Origin: JAEUMD01 sp036768475
GTDB taxonomy: Bacteria; Pseudomonadota; Alphaproteobacteria; Rhizobiales; Hyphomicrobiaceae
Reading direction: 5' to 3'
Assembly: GCA_036768475.1 (NCBI GenBank)
Contig: DAIPMW010000008.1
Coordinates: 1-64,000 of the forward strand
Length of the DNA: 64,000 nt
Made by a program: the position numbers and the translations under genes. A model generated the notes under the pieces. The model searched no databases. It was not told the DNA's origin and was given only the letters and a program-made list of their open reading frames with translations. Each line of letters opens with the position of its first letter. The stretch's first letter is position 1. Of this stretch, positions 15,227 to 22,677 are shown one piece after another.

Positions 15227-16260
15227 GCGCAGGCAAAACCTTTTCTCAGCGGCAAAGTGTGCGTGAGCGTCCGGCTTCGGTGCGTGGATCGGGTGAGCCG
15301 GAATTCATATTGCCATGCCTGCCGCAAACGGTTGAGTTGCCACCGACGGGTGCGGTATGGGTGCACGAAATCAAGTATGACGGCTATCGCGTCGAGGCGC
15401 TGTATGCAAACGGGCATGCGCGGCTGTTAACGCGCAACGGGTTGGACTGGTCGTCGCGCTTTGGTCGTCTGGTCGATGCATTCCAGGATTTGAAGATCCA
15501 CTCCGCCGTGATCGATGGCGAAGCGATTGTTTCGAACGATGCCGGCATTTCGGATTTCGCAGCGCTAACACGAATGATGAAGCGCCCTGGAAGCACCGGC
15601 ATCGTATTCATGGCCTTCGATCTTCTGCTTGTGAACGGCACGGACCTACGGTCGTTGCCACTCGTCGAACGCAAGGCAGCGCTGTTGGATCTTCTCGCAG
15701 ATTTGCCGAAGACAAACGCTATCCGATACAGCGAGCACATGAAAGGCGATGGCCAGGCCATCTTGCGTAATGCCTGCGCGATACATCTGGAGGGGATCGT
15801 GTCGAAACGCACTGACCTTCCCTATCGGTCAGGACGGCTCGGCGACTGGACGAAGGCTAAATGCGTTCTGGCTGACCCGTTTGTCATCATAGGCGTCACT
15901 CCATCGAAGGCGGCAAACGAAACAGTCGGTTCCTTGGTCGTGGGGTATTTCCATGGTTCGAGCCTGACCTACGCCGGCCGCGTCGGTTCTGGGTTCTCGC
16001 ACCAAGATGCCGTGGCCCTCTGGGACGGCTTGAAAAAGATCCGAACGACGGCACCGCCGTGGGCAAAAACTCTCACGAAAGAACAGCGCGATGGCGTGAT
16101 GTGGATCGAACCGCGTGTGGTGGCCCAGGTTTCCTACGCGGGCTGGACCAGGGACGGCATCCTGCGGCACGCGACTTTGAGACACTTCAGAGACGACAAG
16201 TTGCCAACCGAAATCGGTCAGCCGGCCAGCCTTGCCATACCGGTTCCACCCAACCACTGA
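15223..16260 (+). CDS. ATP-dependent DNA ligase (stand-alone LigD ligase domain)
   Basis: A 345-residue protein whose adenylation motif KYDGYR (Lys51) and downstream SRFGRL, IDGEAI, FDLL and EGIVSK motifs match the ATP-dependent ligase domain of LigD. The C-terminal OB-fold region (about 235-330) ends in a QVSYAGWTRDGILRHATL stretch, as in LigD ligase domains. The ATG overlaps the stop of the phosphoesterase-polymerase gene (ATGA at 15223-15226), implying coupled translation. The three proteins thus rebuild a complete Ku/LigD system from separate subunits. Confidence 0.92.
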   Translation: MSAGKTFSQRQSVRERPASVRGSGEPEFILPCLPQTVELPPTGAVWVHEIKYDGYRVEALYANGHARLLTRNGLDWSSRFGRLVDAFQDLKIHSAVIDGEAIVSNDAGISDFAALTRMMKRPGSTGIVFMAFDLLLVNGTDLRSLPLVERKAALLDLLADLPKTNAIRYSEHMKGDGQAILRNACAIHLEGIVSKRTDLPYRSGRLGDWTKAKCVLADPFVIIGVTPSKAANETVGSLVVGYFHGSSLTYAGRVGSGFSHQDAVALWDGLKKIRTTAPPWAKTLTKEQRDGVMWIEPRVVAQVSYAGWTRDGILRHATLRHFRDDKLPTEIGQPASLAIPVPPNH

Positions 16261-16335
16261 GCGGTGGCCGATAGCCGTTCTGTTTGCTGCGGAACGTGAA
16301 CATTCGATAACCGCCTGGAACATCGCGAGGTGGTG

Positions 16336-16353
16336 GTGTCATACAACTGAAAC
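16336..16353 (+). promoter_or_regulatory. Candidate Pho box upstream of plcP operon
   Basis: GTGTCAT, four bases, CTGAAAC. The first half matches six of seven positions of the rhizobial PhoB half-site CTGTCAT and the second matches four of seven, with the correct 11-base repeat period. It lies about 50 bases before the plcP start. The match is imperfect, and its weight comes mostly from the genes that follow. Confidence 0.4.
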
Positions 16354-16405
16354 ATGAGTCTGGTCTCTGCCCGGGTAGGTCGATCAGGGGTGGAGCGAGT
16401 TCGTG

Positions 16406-17212
16406 ATGAGGGACGAAAGCAGCGCCGGGCGGTTCCGTTCCGTCTTCATCTCCGACATACATCTGGGCACGCGCGCTGCGCAGACACACGCGCTGCTGGA
16501 TTTCCTCAAGCACGTCGAGGCCGATACCTACTACCTCGTCGGTGACATCATCGACTTTTGGAAGGTGCGCCGGGGACCTGCCTGGTCGCAATCGCACAAT
16601 GACGTGATGCAGAAGCTGCTGCGCAAGGTCCGCAAGGGTGCGCGGGTCGTCTTCATCCCCGGCAACCACGACGAGGCGCTGCGGGATTACTGCGGCCAGT
16701 CCTTCGGCGGCATCGACATCGCGCGCGATGCCATCCATGTTCGTACTGACGGACGCCGCTATCTCGTAATGCATGGCGACGAGTTTGACGTCGTGGTGCG
16801 GTATGCGAAGTGGCTCGCGTTCCTCGGCGACCGTTCCTATGAGCTCGCGCTGTGGAGTAACGCGCCTCTCAATTGGATACGCCGGCACCTGGGTCTCGGA
16901 TACTGGTCACTGTCGGCTTATCTGAAGAAACGGATCAAGACGGCGGTGAATTTTATCGGAGAATTCGAGAGCGCGCTCGCCGATGTCGCCCGTAGGCGCG
17001 GCGTCGATGGGGTCATATGCGGCCATATCCATCATGCCGCGGACCGCATGATCGATGGTGTGCACTACCTCAACTGTGGCGACTGGGTCGAAAGCTGCAC
17101 GGCCATTGTGGAAAAGGAGACCGGCGAGATCGAGGTGATCCGGTGGCGACCCGCCGAGCGCGAGGCGTCCCTCGCAAATGCGCCGCGGCGCGTTCCTCAG
17201 GCGGCTGCGTAG
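16406..17212 (+). CDS. plcP: PlcP-like calcineurin-type phospholipase C
   Basis: A 268-residue metallophosphoesterase with all family blocks: SDIHLGT (D-x-H), VGDIIDFW (GDxxD), GNHDE, HGDEFD and CGHIHHA. The fold also covers LpxH-type UDP-diacylglucosamine hydrolases, and many pipelines would give that name. The tight linkage to a GT4 glycosyltransferase and btaAB instead matches rhizobial PlcP, which cleaves phosphatidylcholine and phosphatidylethanolamine to diacylglycerol during phosphate starvation. GTG 16403 precedes ATG 16406. The glycosyltransferase starts one base after its stop. Confidence 0.82.
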   Translation: MRDESSAGRFRSVFISDIHLGTRAAQTHALLDFLKHVEADTYYLVGDIIDFWKVRRGPAWSQSHNDVMQKLLRKVRKGARVVFIPGNHDEALRDYCGQSFGGIDIARDAIHVRTDGRRYLVMHGDEFDVVVRYAKWLAFLGDRSYELALWSNAPLNWIRRHLGLGYWSLSAYLKKRIKTAVNFIGEFESALADVARRRGVDGVICGHIHHAADRMIDGVHYLNCGDWVESCTAIVEKETGEIEVIRWRPAEREASLANAPRRVPQAAA

Positions 17213-17213
17213 C

Positions 17214-18305
17214 ATGCGTGTTTTGATTGCCACCGATGCCTGGCATCCCCAGGTCAACGGCGTTGTAACGACGCTGTCGCGGCTGTCTGCTGAATTGCCG
17301 AAGCTTGGTGTCGAGAGCACGTATCTCACGCCAGATCGCTTCCCCACGCTGCCGATGCCGGGCTATCGGACAATTAGACTGGCATTGGTGAGACCTTCGC
17401 GCATTGCTGCAATCGTCGATGAGGCCAACCCCGATTGGATACATATTGCAACAGAAGGCCCGATAGGCTGGGCGATGCGACGCTATTGTCTGGCACACGA
17501 ACGTGAATTCACGACGAGTTATCACACCAAGTTTCCCGAGTACGCAGCCAGGATCACGGGATTGCCGGCCGCGTGGGTCTATGCGCTGGAACGGCGCTTT
17601 CACCACAAAAGCGCCGGCGTCATGGTCGCCACCGCATCGCTGGAACTGGATCTTCGCGCGCGCGGCTTCAAACGGCTGATGCGTTGGTCGCGCGGCGTCG
17701 ATCTCGAACTCTTCCAGCCCCGACCTGTGCGCCACTTCGGCAATGGACCGGTCTTCCTCTACGTCGGGCGCGTGTCACGCGAAAAGAACATCGAGGCATT
17801 TCTCGATGCGAAGCTGCCAGGTCGCAAGGTCGTCGTTGGTGAAGGGCCGCACCTGCCGCAACTGCGCAGGCGCTACGCCGATGTGCGGTTTGCCGGGGAG
17901 AGGTTCGGGCAGGATCTCGCAGAATACTACGCGTCTGCCGACGTGTTCGTCTTCCCAAGCCGCACCGATACGTTCGGCCTCGTGCTGCTGGAAGCGATGG
18001 CCTCCGGATTGCCGGTCGCCGCCTTTCCGGTAACCGGCCCCATCGACATTGTCGAACACACAGTGAGCGGCGTGCTTGGCGAAGATCTGGCCGCGGCTGC
18101 GTGCGAAGCTTTGAAACTGGATCCACGTGCCGCCCGGGCGAGGGCGGCGCAGTTCGCATGGTCGCAATCGGCCCGTGAATTCCTCCACAACATCGAGGCC
18201 GCAAGCCGCGCGGGTGCACCGCATCGCGCCGATGCGAGCGTGCCGCAGGCCGCCGCGCCACAACGCAACCAACATCGTTCAATCACCCAGGGACACCGAA
18301 CATGA
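17214..18305 (+). CDS. agt: GT4 glycosyltransferase, probable diacylglycerol glycosyltransferase Agt
   Basis: A 363-residue GT-B enzyme. The N-terminal domain starts MRVLIATDAWHPQVNGVVTTL and has the YHTKFPEY acceptor-side motif. The C-terminal nucleotide-sugar domain has FLYVGRVSREKNIE and the EX7E-type stretch FPSRTDTFGLVLLEAMASGLPV. This is the GDP-mannose/UDP-sugar type found next to plcP in lipid-remodelling operons, where Agt makes mono-glucosyl or glucuronosyl diacylglycerol. The chosen ATG at 17214 lies one base after plcP; its stop overlaps the btaA start (ATGA). The sugar donor cannot be told. Confidence 0.8.
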   Translation: MRVLIATDAWHPQVNGVVTTLSRLSAELPKLGVESTYLTPDRFPTLPMPGYRTIRLALVRPSRIAAIVDEANPDWIHIATEGPIGWAMRRYCLAHEREFTTSYHTKFPEYAARITGLPAAWVYALERRFHHKSAGVMVATASLELDLRARGFKRLMRWSRGVDLELFQPRPVRHFGNGPVFLYVGRVSREKNIEAFLDAKLPGRKVVVGEGPHLPQLRRRYADVRFAGERFGQDLAEYYASADVFVFPSRTDTFGLVLLEAMASGLPVAAFPVTGPIDIVEHTVSGVLGEDLAAAACEALKLDPRAARARAAQFAWSQSAREFLHNIEAASRAGAPHRADASVPQAAAPQRNQHRSITQGHRT

Positions 18306-19552
18306 GCGCCGTTGACCTTCACGAGCCGATCGACATCACGCGACGCCGCAGTAAGGCTCTGGTGGGCAGCGCCGTTCATCGCCACTCACCCCTGTCGCGC
18401 GCAGGCATTTCCGAGCGCATTTTTACGAATGCATTCTCGGGACTGGTCTACCCGCAGATCTGGGAGGATCCGGTTGTGGACATCGAGGCCATGGCCCTGT
18501 CGCCCGGGCATCATATCGTCGCCATTGCATCGGGCGGCTGCAATATCCTGTCCTATCTGACGGCCACACCGGTACGTATCACGGGCGTCGATCTCAACAC
18601 CGCCCATATCGCCCTCAATCGATTGAAGCATGCGGCGGCCCGGCATCTGCATTATGCGGACTTCCACTCGTTATTCGCCAATGGCGCATGCGCGCGCAAC
18701 GTGGTCATCTTCGATCGAAAGCTGTCGCATAGTCTTGATTCGCAGACGCGGCGCTACTGGACGCAACGCGACTGGCGCGGACGGCGCCGCATCGAGGCCT
18801 TCGCCCGAGGCTTTTATCGCACCGGCCTGCTCGGCCGCTTCATCGCCACCGGCCATCGGCTTGCGCGCATGCTGGGCGGCGATCCTGCCGCGATCACAAA
18901 GGCGCGCAATCATGATGAGCAGCGGATGATCTTCGAGCGCGAAATCCGGCCCCTGCTGCAGCGCCCTCTTGTCCGCCGTATTCTCGATCAGCGGGCCTCT
19001 CTGTTCGGTCTCGGCATACCGCCGGCACAATACGAGGCCTTGAGCCAGGGACGCCCCATGCATGAGGTGATCGGGGAACGCCTCGAGCGGCTGGCCTGCG
19101 GCTTCGACCTCAAGGACAACTACTTCGCGTGGCAGGCCTTCAGTCGGGGTTATTCACATGCAGCGACAGGGCCTCTGCCGCCCTATCTCGACCAGCGCAA
19201 TTACGCTGCCTTGCGTGAGCGGATCGCCGGTGTGCGCATCCTCAACGCGTCGTTGACGTCTCATCTGGCTGCTGCGCCGGCTCAGAGTGTCGACCGCTAT
19301 GTGCTGCTCGACGCCCAGGACTGGATGACCGATGCCGATCTGTCCGCTCTTTGGCAGGAAATCACCCGAACGGCGCGCGCGGGTGCGCGTGTGATTTTCC
19401 GCACCGCAGGGACCAAGACCATCCTTCCTGGGCGCATTCATCAAGACGTTCTCGATCGCTGGGACTATGCCGAGGATCGTTCCCGGGAACTCACCATGCG
19501 CGATCGTTCGGCCATCTATGGCGGCTTTCACCTCTACATTAGGAAAGCGTGA
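18302..19552 (+). CDS. btaA: BtaA, S-adenosylmethionine:diacylglycerol 3-amino-3-carboxypropyltransferase
   Basis: A 416-residue DUF3419/BtaA protein. Visible landmarks are the YPQIWEDPVVDIEAM segment, the SAM-binding stretch HIVAIASGGCNILSYL with GVDLN, and the C-terminal LLDAQDWM and FRTAG motifs. BtaA moves the 3-amino-3-carboxypropyl group of SAM onto diacylglycerol to make DGHS, the first step of the betaine lipid DGTS. The diacylglycerol would come from PlcP. It overlaps agt by four bases and is followed one base later by btaB. Confidence 0.93.
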   Translation: MSAVDLHEPIDITRRRSKALVGSAVHRHSPLSRAGISERIFTNAFSGLVYPQIWEDPVVDIEAMALSPGHHIVAIASGGCNILSYLTATPVRITGVDLNTAHIALNRLKHAAARHLHYADFHSLFANGACARNVVIFDRKLSHSLDSQTRRYWTQRDWRGRRRIEAFARGFYRTGLLGRFIATGHRLARMLGGDPAAITKARNHDEQRMIFEREIRPLLQRPLVRRILDQRASLFGLGIPPAQYEALSQGRPMHEVIGERLERLACGFDLKDNYFAWQAFSRGYSHAATGPLPPYLDQRNYAALRERIAGVRILNASLTSHLAAAPAQSVDRYVLLDAQDWMTDADLSALWQEITRTARAGARVIFRTAGTKTILPGRIHQDVLDRWDYAEDRSRELTMRDRSAIYGGFHLYIRKA

Positions 19553-19553
19553 A

Positions 19554-20222
19554 ATGACGGGCTACGCCATGATTTCCGATGCCAAACGGATGGATCGGCA
19601 CTACCGCTATCAACGCTTCATCTATGACGGCACGCGCACGCATTACCTGATTGGCCGCAAACACCTAATCGCAGATCTCAAGCCGCTTGCCGGCGACAGC
19701 GTGCTCGAGATTGGCTGCGGCACGGCGTGGAACCTTGCGCAGGTCGCGCGCCGCTATCCCGAGGCTCAACTGTTCGGCGTCGATGTCTCCAATGCCATGC
19801 TGCAGACGGCGCGCGCGTCGCTCAAGCGCAAGGGGTTTGACCAATGTGTCGTGCTGCGACAGGGCGATGCGACCTGTTTCGATCCTGCGGCGACCTTCGG
19901 TCGCGGGCAATTCGATCGCATATTCCTGTCCTACGCGCTGTCGATGATTCCTGAATGGAAAGCGGCGCTGGAACACGCTGCGGACATGATCGCCCCGGGA
20001 GGGTCACTGCATATCGTCGATTTCGGCCAGTGTGGAGAGCTTCCCCACCTCGTCAGGGACGCACTTTTTGCATTCCTGGCGCACTATACGGTAACGCCGC
20101 GCGCCGATCTGGAGCAGCGCGTGCGCGAAATCGCCGAACGCTTCGCTCTTGCCCTCGAATTTCGTCGTCTGCACCGCGGCTATACCGACTATGCGGTGCT
20201 CAGGCGACCCCGTCAGTCATAG
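19554..20222 (+). CDS. btaB: BtaB, DGTS-forming N-methyltransferase
   Basis: A 222-residue SAM-dependent methyltransferase, with the N-terminal MDRHYRYQRFIYDGTRTHYLIGR of BtaB proteins, motif I VLEIGCGTAWNL, and the post-motif FLSYALSMIPEW and HIVDFGQ. It trimethylates the DGHS made by BtaA to give the phosphorus-free betaine lipid DGTS. The ATG at 19554 follows the btaA stop by one base. It is the last gene of the operon. Confidence 0.93.
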   Translation: MTGYAMISDAKRMDRHYRYQRFIYDGTRTHYLIGRKHLIADLKPLAGDSVLEIGCGTAWNLAQVARRYPEAQLFGVDVSNAMLQTARASLKRKGFDQCVVLRQGDATCFDPAATFGRGQFDRIFLSYALSMIPEWKAALEHAADMIAPGGSLHIVDFGQCGELPHLVRDALFAFLAHYTVTPRADLEQRVREIAERFALALEFRRLHRGYTDYAVLRRPRQS

Positions 20223-20331
20223 GAAGGGTTGTTACAGGCGGTGGTATTGCAACTGTTGCCGTGCAGGCCGAGCTGGTATGAAATGCCCCGCGTTTTGTGC
20301 AGAAACGTTTCCGGTCGAAACCCATTGGACG

Positions 20332-20787
20332 TCACGATGCGCGCGTACGCTCGCGAAAGGTGCGCGCATGCTCCGGCCAGAGCTCCTTCAACTCGTCGGG
20401 TAGCTGATCGATGACATCAGCGATTTCGCCAGGATCGCAGTGATGTGCGAGCAGTGCGAACACGTCGCGGATGGCGGGCTCTGCGGGAACCGTATGCGGT
20501 AGAAGAGCGATGATCGTCTCGTCTATGAACTTCTGGCGCGTGCGCACCTTGTGGGGAACCCGGCGTGGCTGCCAGCCCTCATAGTAGATGCCTTTCACGA
20601 GAAGTGGCAGCTGTGCGCCCAGATCAACAGCCTCCTCCACCGTCAACCGGTTACGCAGCTCATGCAACACGACGCGCAGCACGGCGAGCGCCTGGTCCAG
20701 ATCGGCAAGGTCGCCGTTGTCGCGCAACTCCTTTAGCCATTCCTGCATTTGCTGGACGGAGTGGGCGATGGTGCCTGGAAGTGCCAT
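20332..20787 (-). CDS. DUF2267 domain protein
   Basis: A 151-residue soluble helical protein of the DUF2267 family: the Ala/Leu-rich core LDQALAVLRVVLHELRNRLTVEEAVDLGAQLP followed by VKGIYYEGW, then the second helical half ending in DELKELWPEHAR. The ribosome binding site AAAGGAGG lies before the ATG. The function is unknown; such genes often lie among low-oxygen and stress genes, as here, next to an HPF gene. Confidence 0.85.
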   Translation of the reverse strand: MALPGTIAHSVQQMQEWLKELRDNGDLADLDQALAVLRVVLHELRNRLTVEEAVDLGAQLPLLVKGIYYEGWQPRRVPHKVRTRQKFIDETIIALLPHTVPAEPAIRDVFALLAHHCDPGEIADVIDQLPDELKELWPEHARTFRERTRAS

Positions 20788-21042
20788 CTTCGTCCTCCTT
20801 TGCTGTGAATTCCAGCTATGCGTGTTCGCCGGGCAGGGGCAGGTATCACGATCGCACGTGCCGGCCTCTAATTATTTGGCAAAGACGATGCCGGTGTTCG
20901 ACGTCTGCGCGGCTGGGTGCGTGGCCGGCGGCTCAAATGCCAGGAATAGAGGCCGCTCGCTCCGTCGCCGCGCTGCGGCCGTCATGCCGCCAGTCAGCGA
21001 ACGATGGTGTGGTCATCGCCCGGAGTTGCGCCTGCCGACAAC
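20788..21042. other. Intergenic region, no gene seen
   Basis: About 250 bases between the HPF and DUF2267 genes, both on the minus strand. I see no repeat, RNA gene or exact promoter motif here. Confidence 0.4.
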
Positions 21043-21375
21043 TTACCGGTCCTGGCGTTTGCGATCGAGGTCCTGAAGTTGACGCCGGGCAGCACTGAAA
21101 GCGTCACGAATTGTGACATAGGCATCCTCGTGCGCTCCGTTCAACCCAGGTTCCCGGCTGACAGCGATATCCGCAGCACCCGGAACCGTGAGGTGAATGC
21201 GCAGCTGATAGAAGTCGCCCTTATTGCGGCGGTGTTGGGGTCGAGCGAACACCACGCGAGCTGACGTGATGCGGTCATAGAACTGCTCAAGCTTGTCCAC
21301 TTCCTCTCGCACCCGTACCTCCAGCGCATCGGAGTGCTCGATACCTTCGAACGAAATCTGAAGTGGTACTTGCAT
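21043..21375 (-). CDS. HPF/RaiA family ribosome hibernation protein
   Basis: A short form of about 110 residues: MQVPLQISFEGIEHSDALEVRVREEVDKLEQFYDRI matches the first beta-alpha unit of HPF/RaiA, and the rest gives the remaining strands and the final helix, which carries basic residues. Proteins of this type sit in the 30S decoding region and silence ribosomes in stationary phase or hypoxia. The ATG at 21375 has AGAAGGG upstream; an ATG at 21411 would add 12 residues. It lies upstream of DUF2267 in the same direction, within the low-oxygen region. Confidence 0.85.
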   Translation of the reverse strand: MQVPLQISFEGIEHSDALEVRVREEVDKLEQFYDRITSARVVFARPQHRRNKGDFYQLRIHLTVPGAADIAVSREPGLNGAHEDAYVTIRDAFSAARRQLQDLDRKRQDR

Positions 21376-21433
21376 GGGATGGCCCTTCTCATCAGTCGGT
21401 CGGAGTTTCATGCTTCCGGGTCCGAGCGTCGTT

Positions 21434-21532
21434 AGAGCATGTTTAGCTGAGGTGTGCAGCGGTTCAGCTAAACATGCTTCGAAACAAGGTGCTGGATCGC
21501 GTTCATGTCTCCGTGAAATATGAACGCGATCT
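21434..21532. repeat. Dispersed repeat, module B followed by module A
   Basis: Module B at 21434-21478 (AGAGCATGTTTAGCTGA ... TAAACATGCT hairpin) is joined by TCGAAACAAGGTGC to module A at 21494-21532 (GGATCGCGTTCATG ... TATGAACGCGATC hairpin). The stop codon of the PEBP gene (minus) lies at its right edge. The same B-A order is found at 42072-42172. Confidence 0.85.
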
Positions 21533-22007
21533 AGCGCTGGTAGCGCCCAACAAGTTCAGCAGATGCGATCTCCAGCGATCGCGCACCCGCCAGTATCTCG
21601 GCGCAATGCGTCTTTGCCGAAACATCTGACAAGCGTTCACGAAGTGCACTGAGCCGGAAATGATAGTGATGAACGCCATGGCCATGGGGCGGACATGGTC
21701 CATCGTACCACGCATGTCCGAAATCGTTCATTGCCTGGCATAACTTCGGCTCTGCTGCGCGCGCACCGGCATTCTCATCGAGCCCGGACATGTGCGGTGC
21801 CAGATCGTAGATGCCCCAATGATAAAAGGTGCCGCGCGGCGCATCGGGATCATAGCAGACAAGACTGAGGCCAGCGGTTCCCGCCGGAATGTCCGACCAC
21901 GCAAGCGGTGGCGAGACGTTGGAACCATCACAGGTACATGCGATGGCAATCCATCCGCCATGAGAAAAAGCATCACTCGAAAGTGATAAGGGCAATTCAA
22001 ACTCCAC
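21531..22007 (-). CDS. YbhB/YbcL family PEBP-like protein
   Basis: A 158-residue phosphatidylethanolamine-binding-protein fold protein. The two family signatures are visible: LVCYDPDAPRGTFYHWGIYDL, with the DPDAP loop and the ligand-site His, and GPCPPHGHGVHHYHFRLSAL. The biological role of bacterial YbhB proteins is not known. The divergent spacer to the globin gene holds an FNR-type box, which could serve this gene as well. The stop codon is at the edge of a dispersed repeat. Confidence 0.92.
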   Translation of the reverse strand: MEFELPLSLSSDAFSHGGWIAIACTCDGSNVSPPLAWSDIPAGTAGLSLVCYDPDAPRGTFYHWGIYDLAPHMSGLDENAGARAAEPKLCQAMNDFGHAWYDGPCPPHGHGVHHYHFRLSALRERLSDVSAKTHCAEILAGARSLEIASAELVGRYQR

Positions 22008-22049
22008 AAAAAATCGAAATCAAAATACCCATTAATATTACGTCGCCCT

Positions 22050-22063
22050 TTGACGCGCATCAA
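22050..22063. promoter_or_regulatory. FNR/NnrR-type binding site
   Basis: TTGAC-GCGC-ATCAA matches the FNR/Dnr/NnrR-family consensus TTGAY-N4-ATCAA exactly. It lies between the divergent PEBP gene (43 bases from its ATG) and the truncated haemoglobin-nnrS genes (about 120 bases from the chosen start). Low oxygen or NO control of these genes is the likely meaning. Confidence 0.7.
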
Positions 22064-22134
22064 GCTGCGGACAAAACCCTGGGACGCATCGCCGCCCCGG
22101 CTGAGAGCGCCCTTGTCAAACGGCGTCGGCATGC

Positions 22135-22161
22135 TAAACATGTAGAATAGATGCATGTTTA
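22135..22161. promoter_or_regulatory. Candidate NsrR-type operator before the globin gene
   Basis: An inverted repeat TAAACATG ... CATGTTTA, 11 bases apart, that also contains AGATGCAT, the core of known NsrR half-sites. It lies just before the globin gene. An nsrR-like gene is 3 kb away. The assignment is by motif likeness only. Confidence 0.4.
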
Positions 22162-22181
22162 AGAGGGCTGGAATCAGTCGC

Positions 22182-22649
22182 ATGGAAGAGATGTCGCCAG
22201 GTAGCGCCGAGCAGCGCCGCGAAGCATTTGCAGACCAGGTCCACCGCCAGACGGGCATCGATGAGACGATGATCAGCAATCTCGTGCACACGTTTTACGG
22301 GCGGATCAGGTCTGACACGTTGCTCGGCCCGATCTTCGAGGCGCGCATAACGGATTGGGATACCCACCTGGAACGCATGTGCAAATTCTGGTCTTCTGTT
22401 ACGCTGATGAGCGGCCGCTATCATGGCCGGCCAATGCCCGCACATGCGCCTTTGCCTGTTGCTGGAGCGCATTTCGACCATTGGCTGGCATTGTTTGCTG
22501 AGACGGCCGGTGAGGTCTGTCCACCGGCGGCTGCCGAGCTGTTCATGGAGAAGGCGCGAATGATTGCGACAAGTCTCGAACTCGGTATCGCGACGCATCG
22601 CGGCCTGTTGCTGGCCAATGGAAGCAGACTGCCGCCACTTGGCGCGTAA
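22182..22649 (+). CDS. Group III truncated haemoglobin
   Basis: About 155 residues. It fits group III truncated globins: the VHTFYGRIRSDTLLGPIFEARI helix region, WDTHLERMCKFWSSVTLMSGRYHGRPMPAH with the proximal-side helix, and the following HFDHWLALFAET stretch. An upstream ATG at 22155 lies within an inverted repeat that looks like an operator, so 22182 (or 22191) is preferred. Such globins bind O2 and NO. The neighbours NnrS and NsrR point to nitric oxide handling. Confidence 0.9.
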   Translation: MEEMSPGSAEQRREAFADQVHRQTGIDETMISNLVHTFYGRIRSDTLLGPIFEARITDWDTHLERMCKFWSSVTLMSGRYHGRPMPAHAPLPVAGAHFDHWLALFAETAGEVCPPAAAELFMEKARMIATSLELGIATHRGLLLANGSRLPPLGA

Positions 22650-22677
22650 GCATCAACCCGGATAGTCACGTTTTTCT

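Noticed and set aside
16406..17212. Naming the phosphoesterase LpxH
   Set aside because: The fold fits LpxH too, but direct linkage to a GT4 enzyme and btaAB favours PlcP. The doubt is recorded in the entry.
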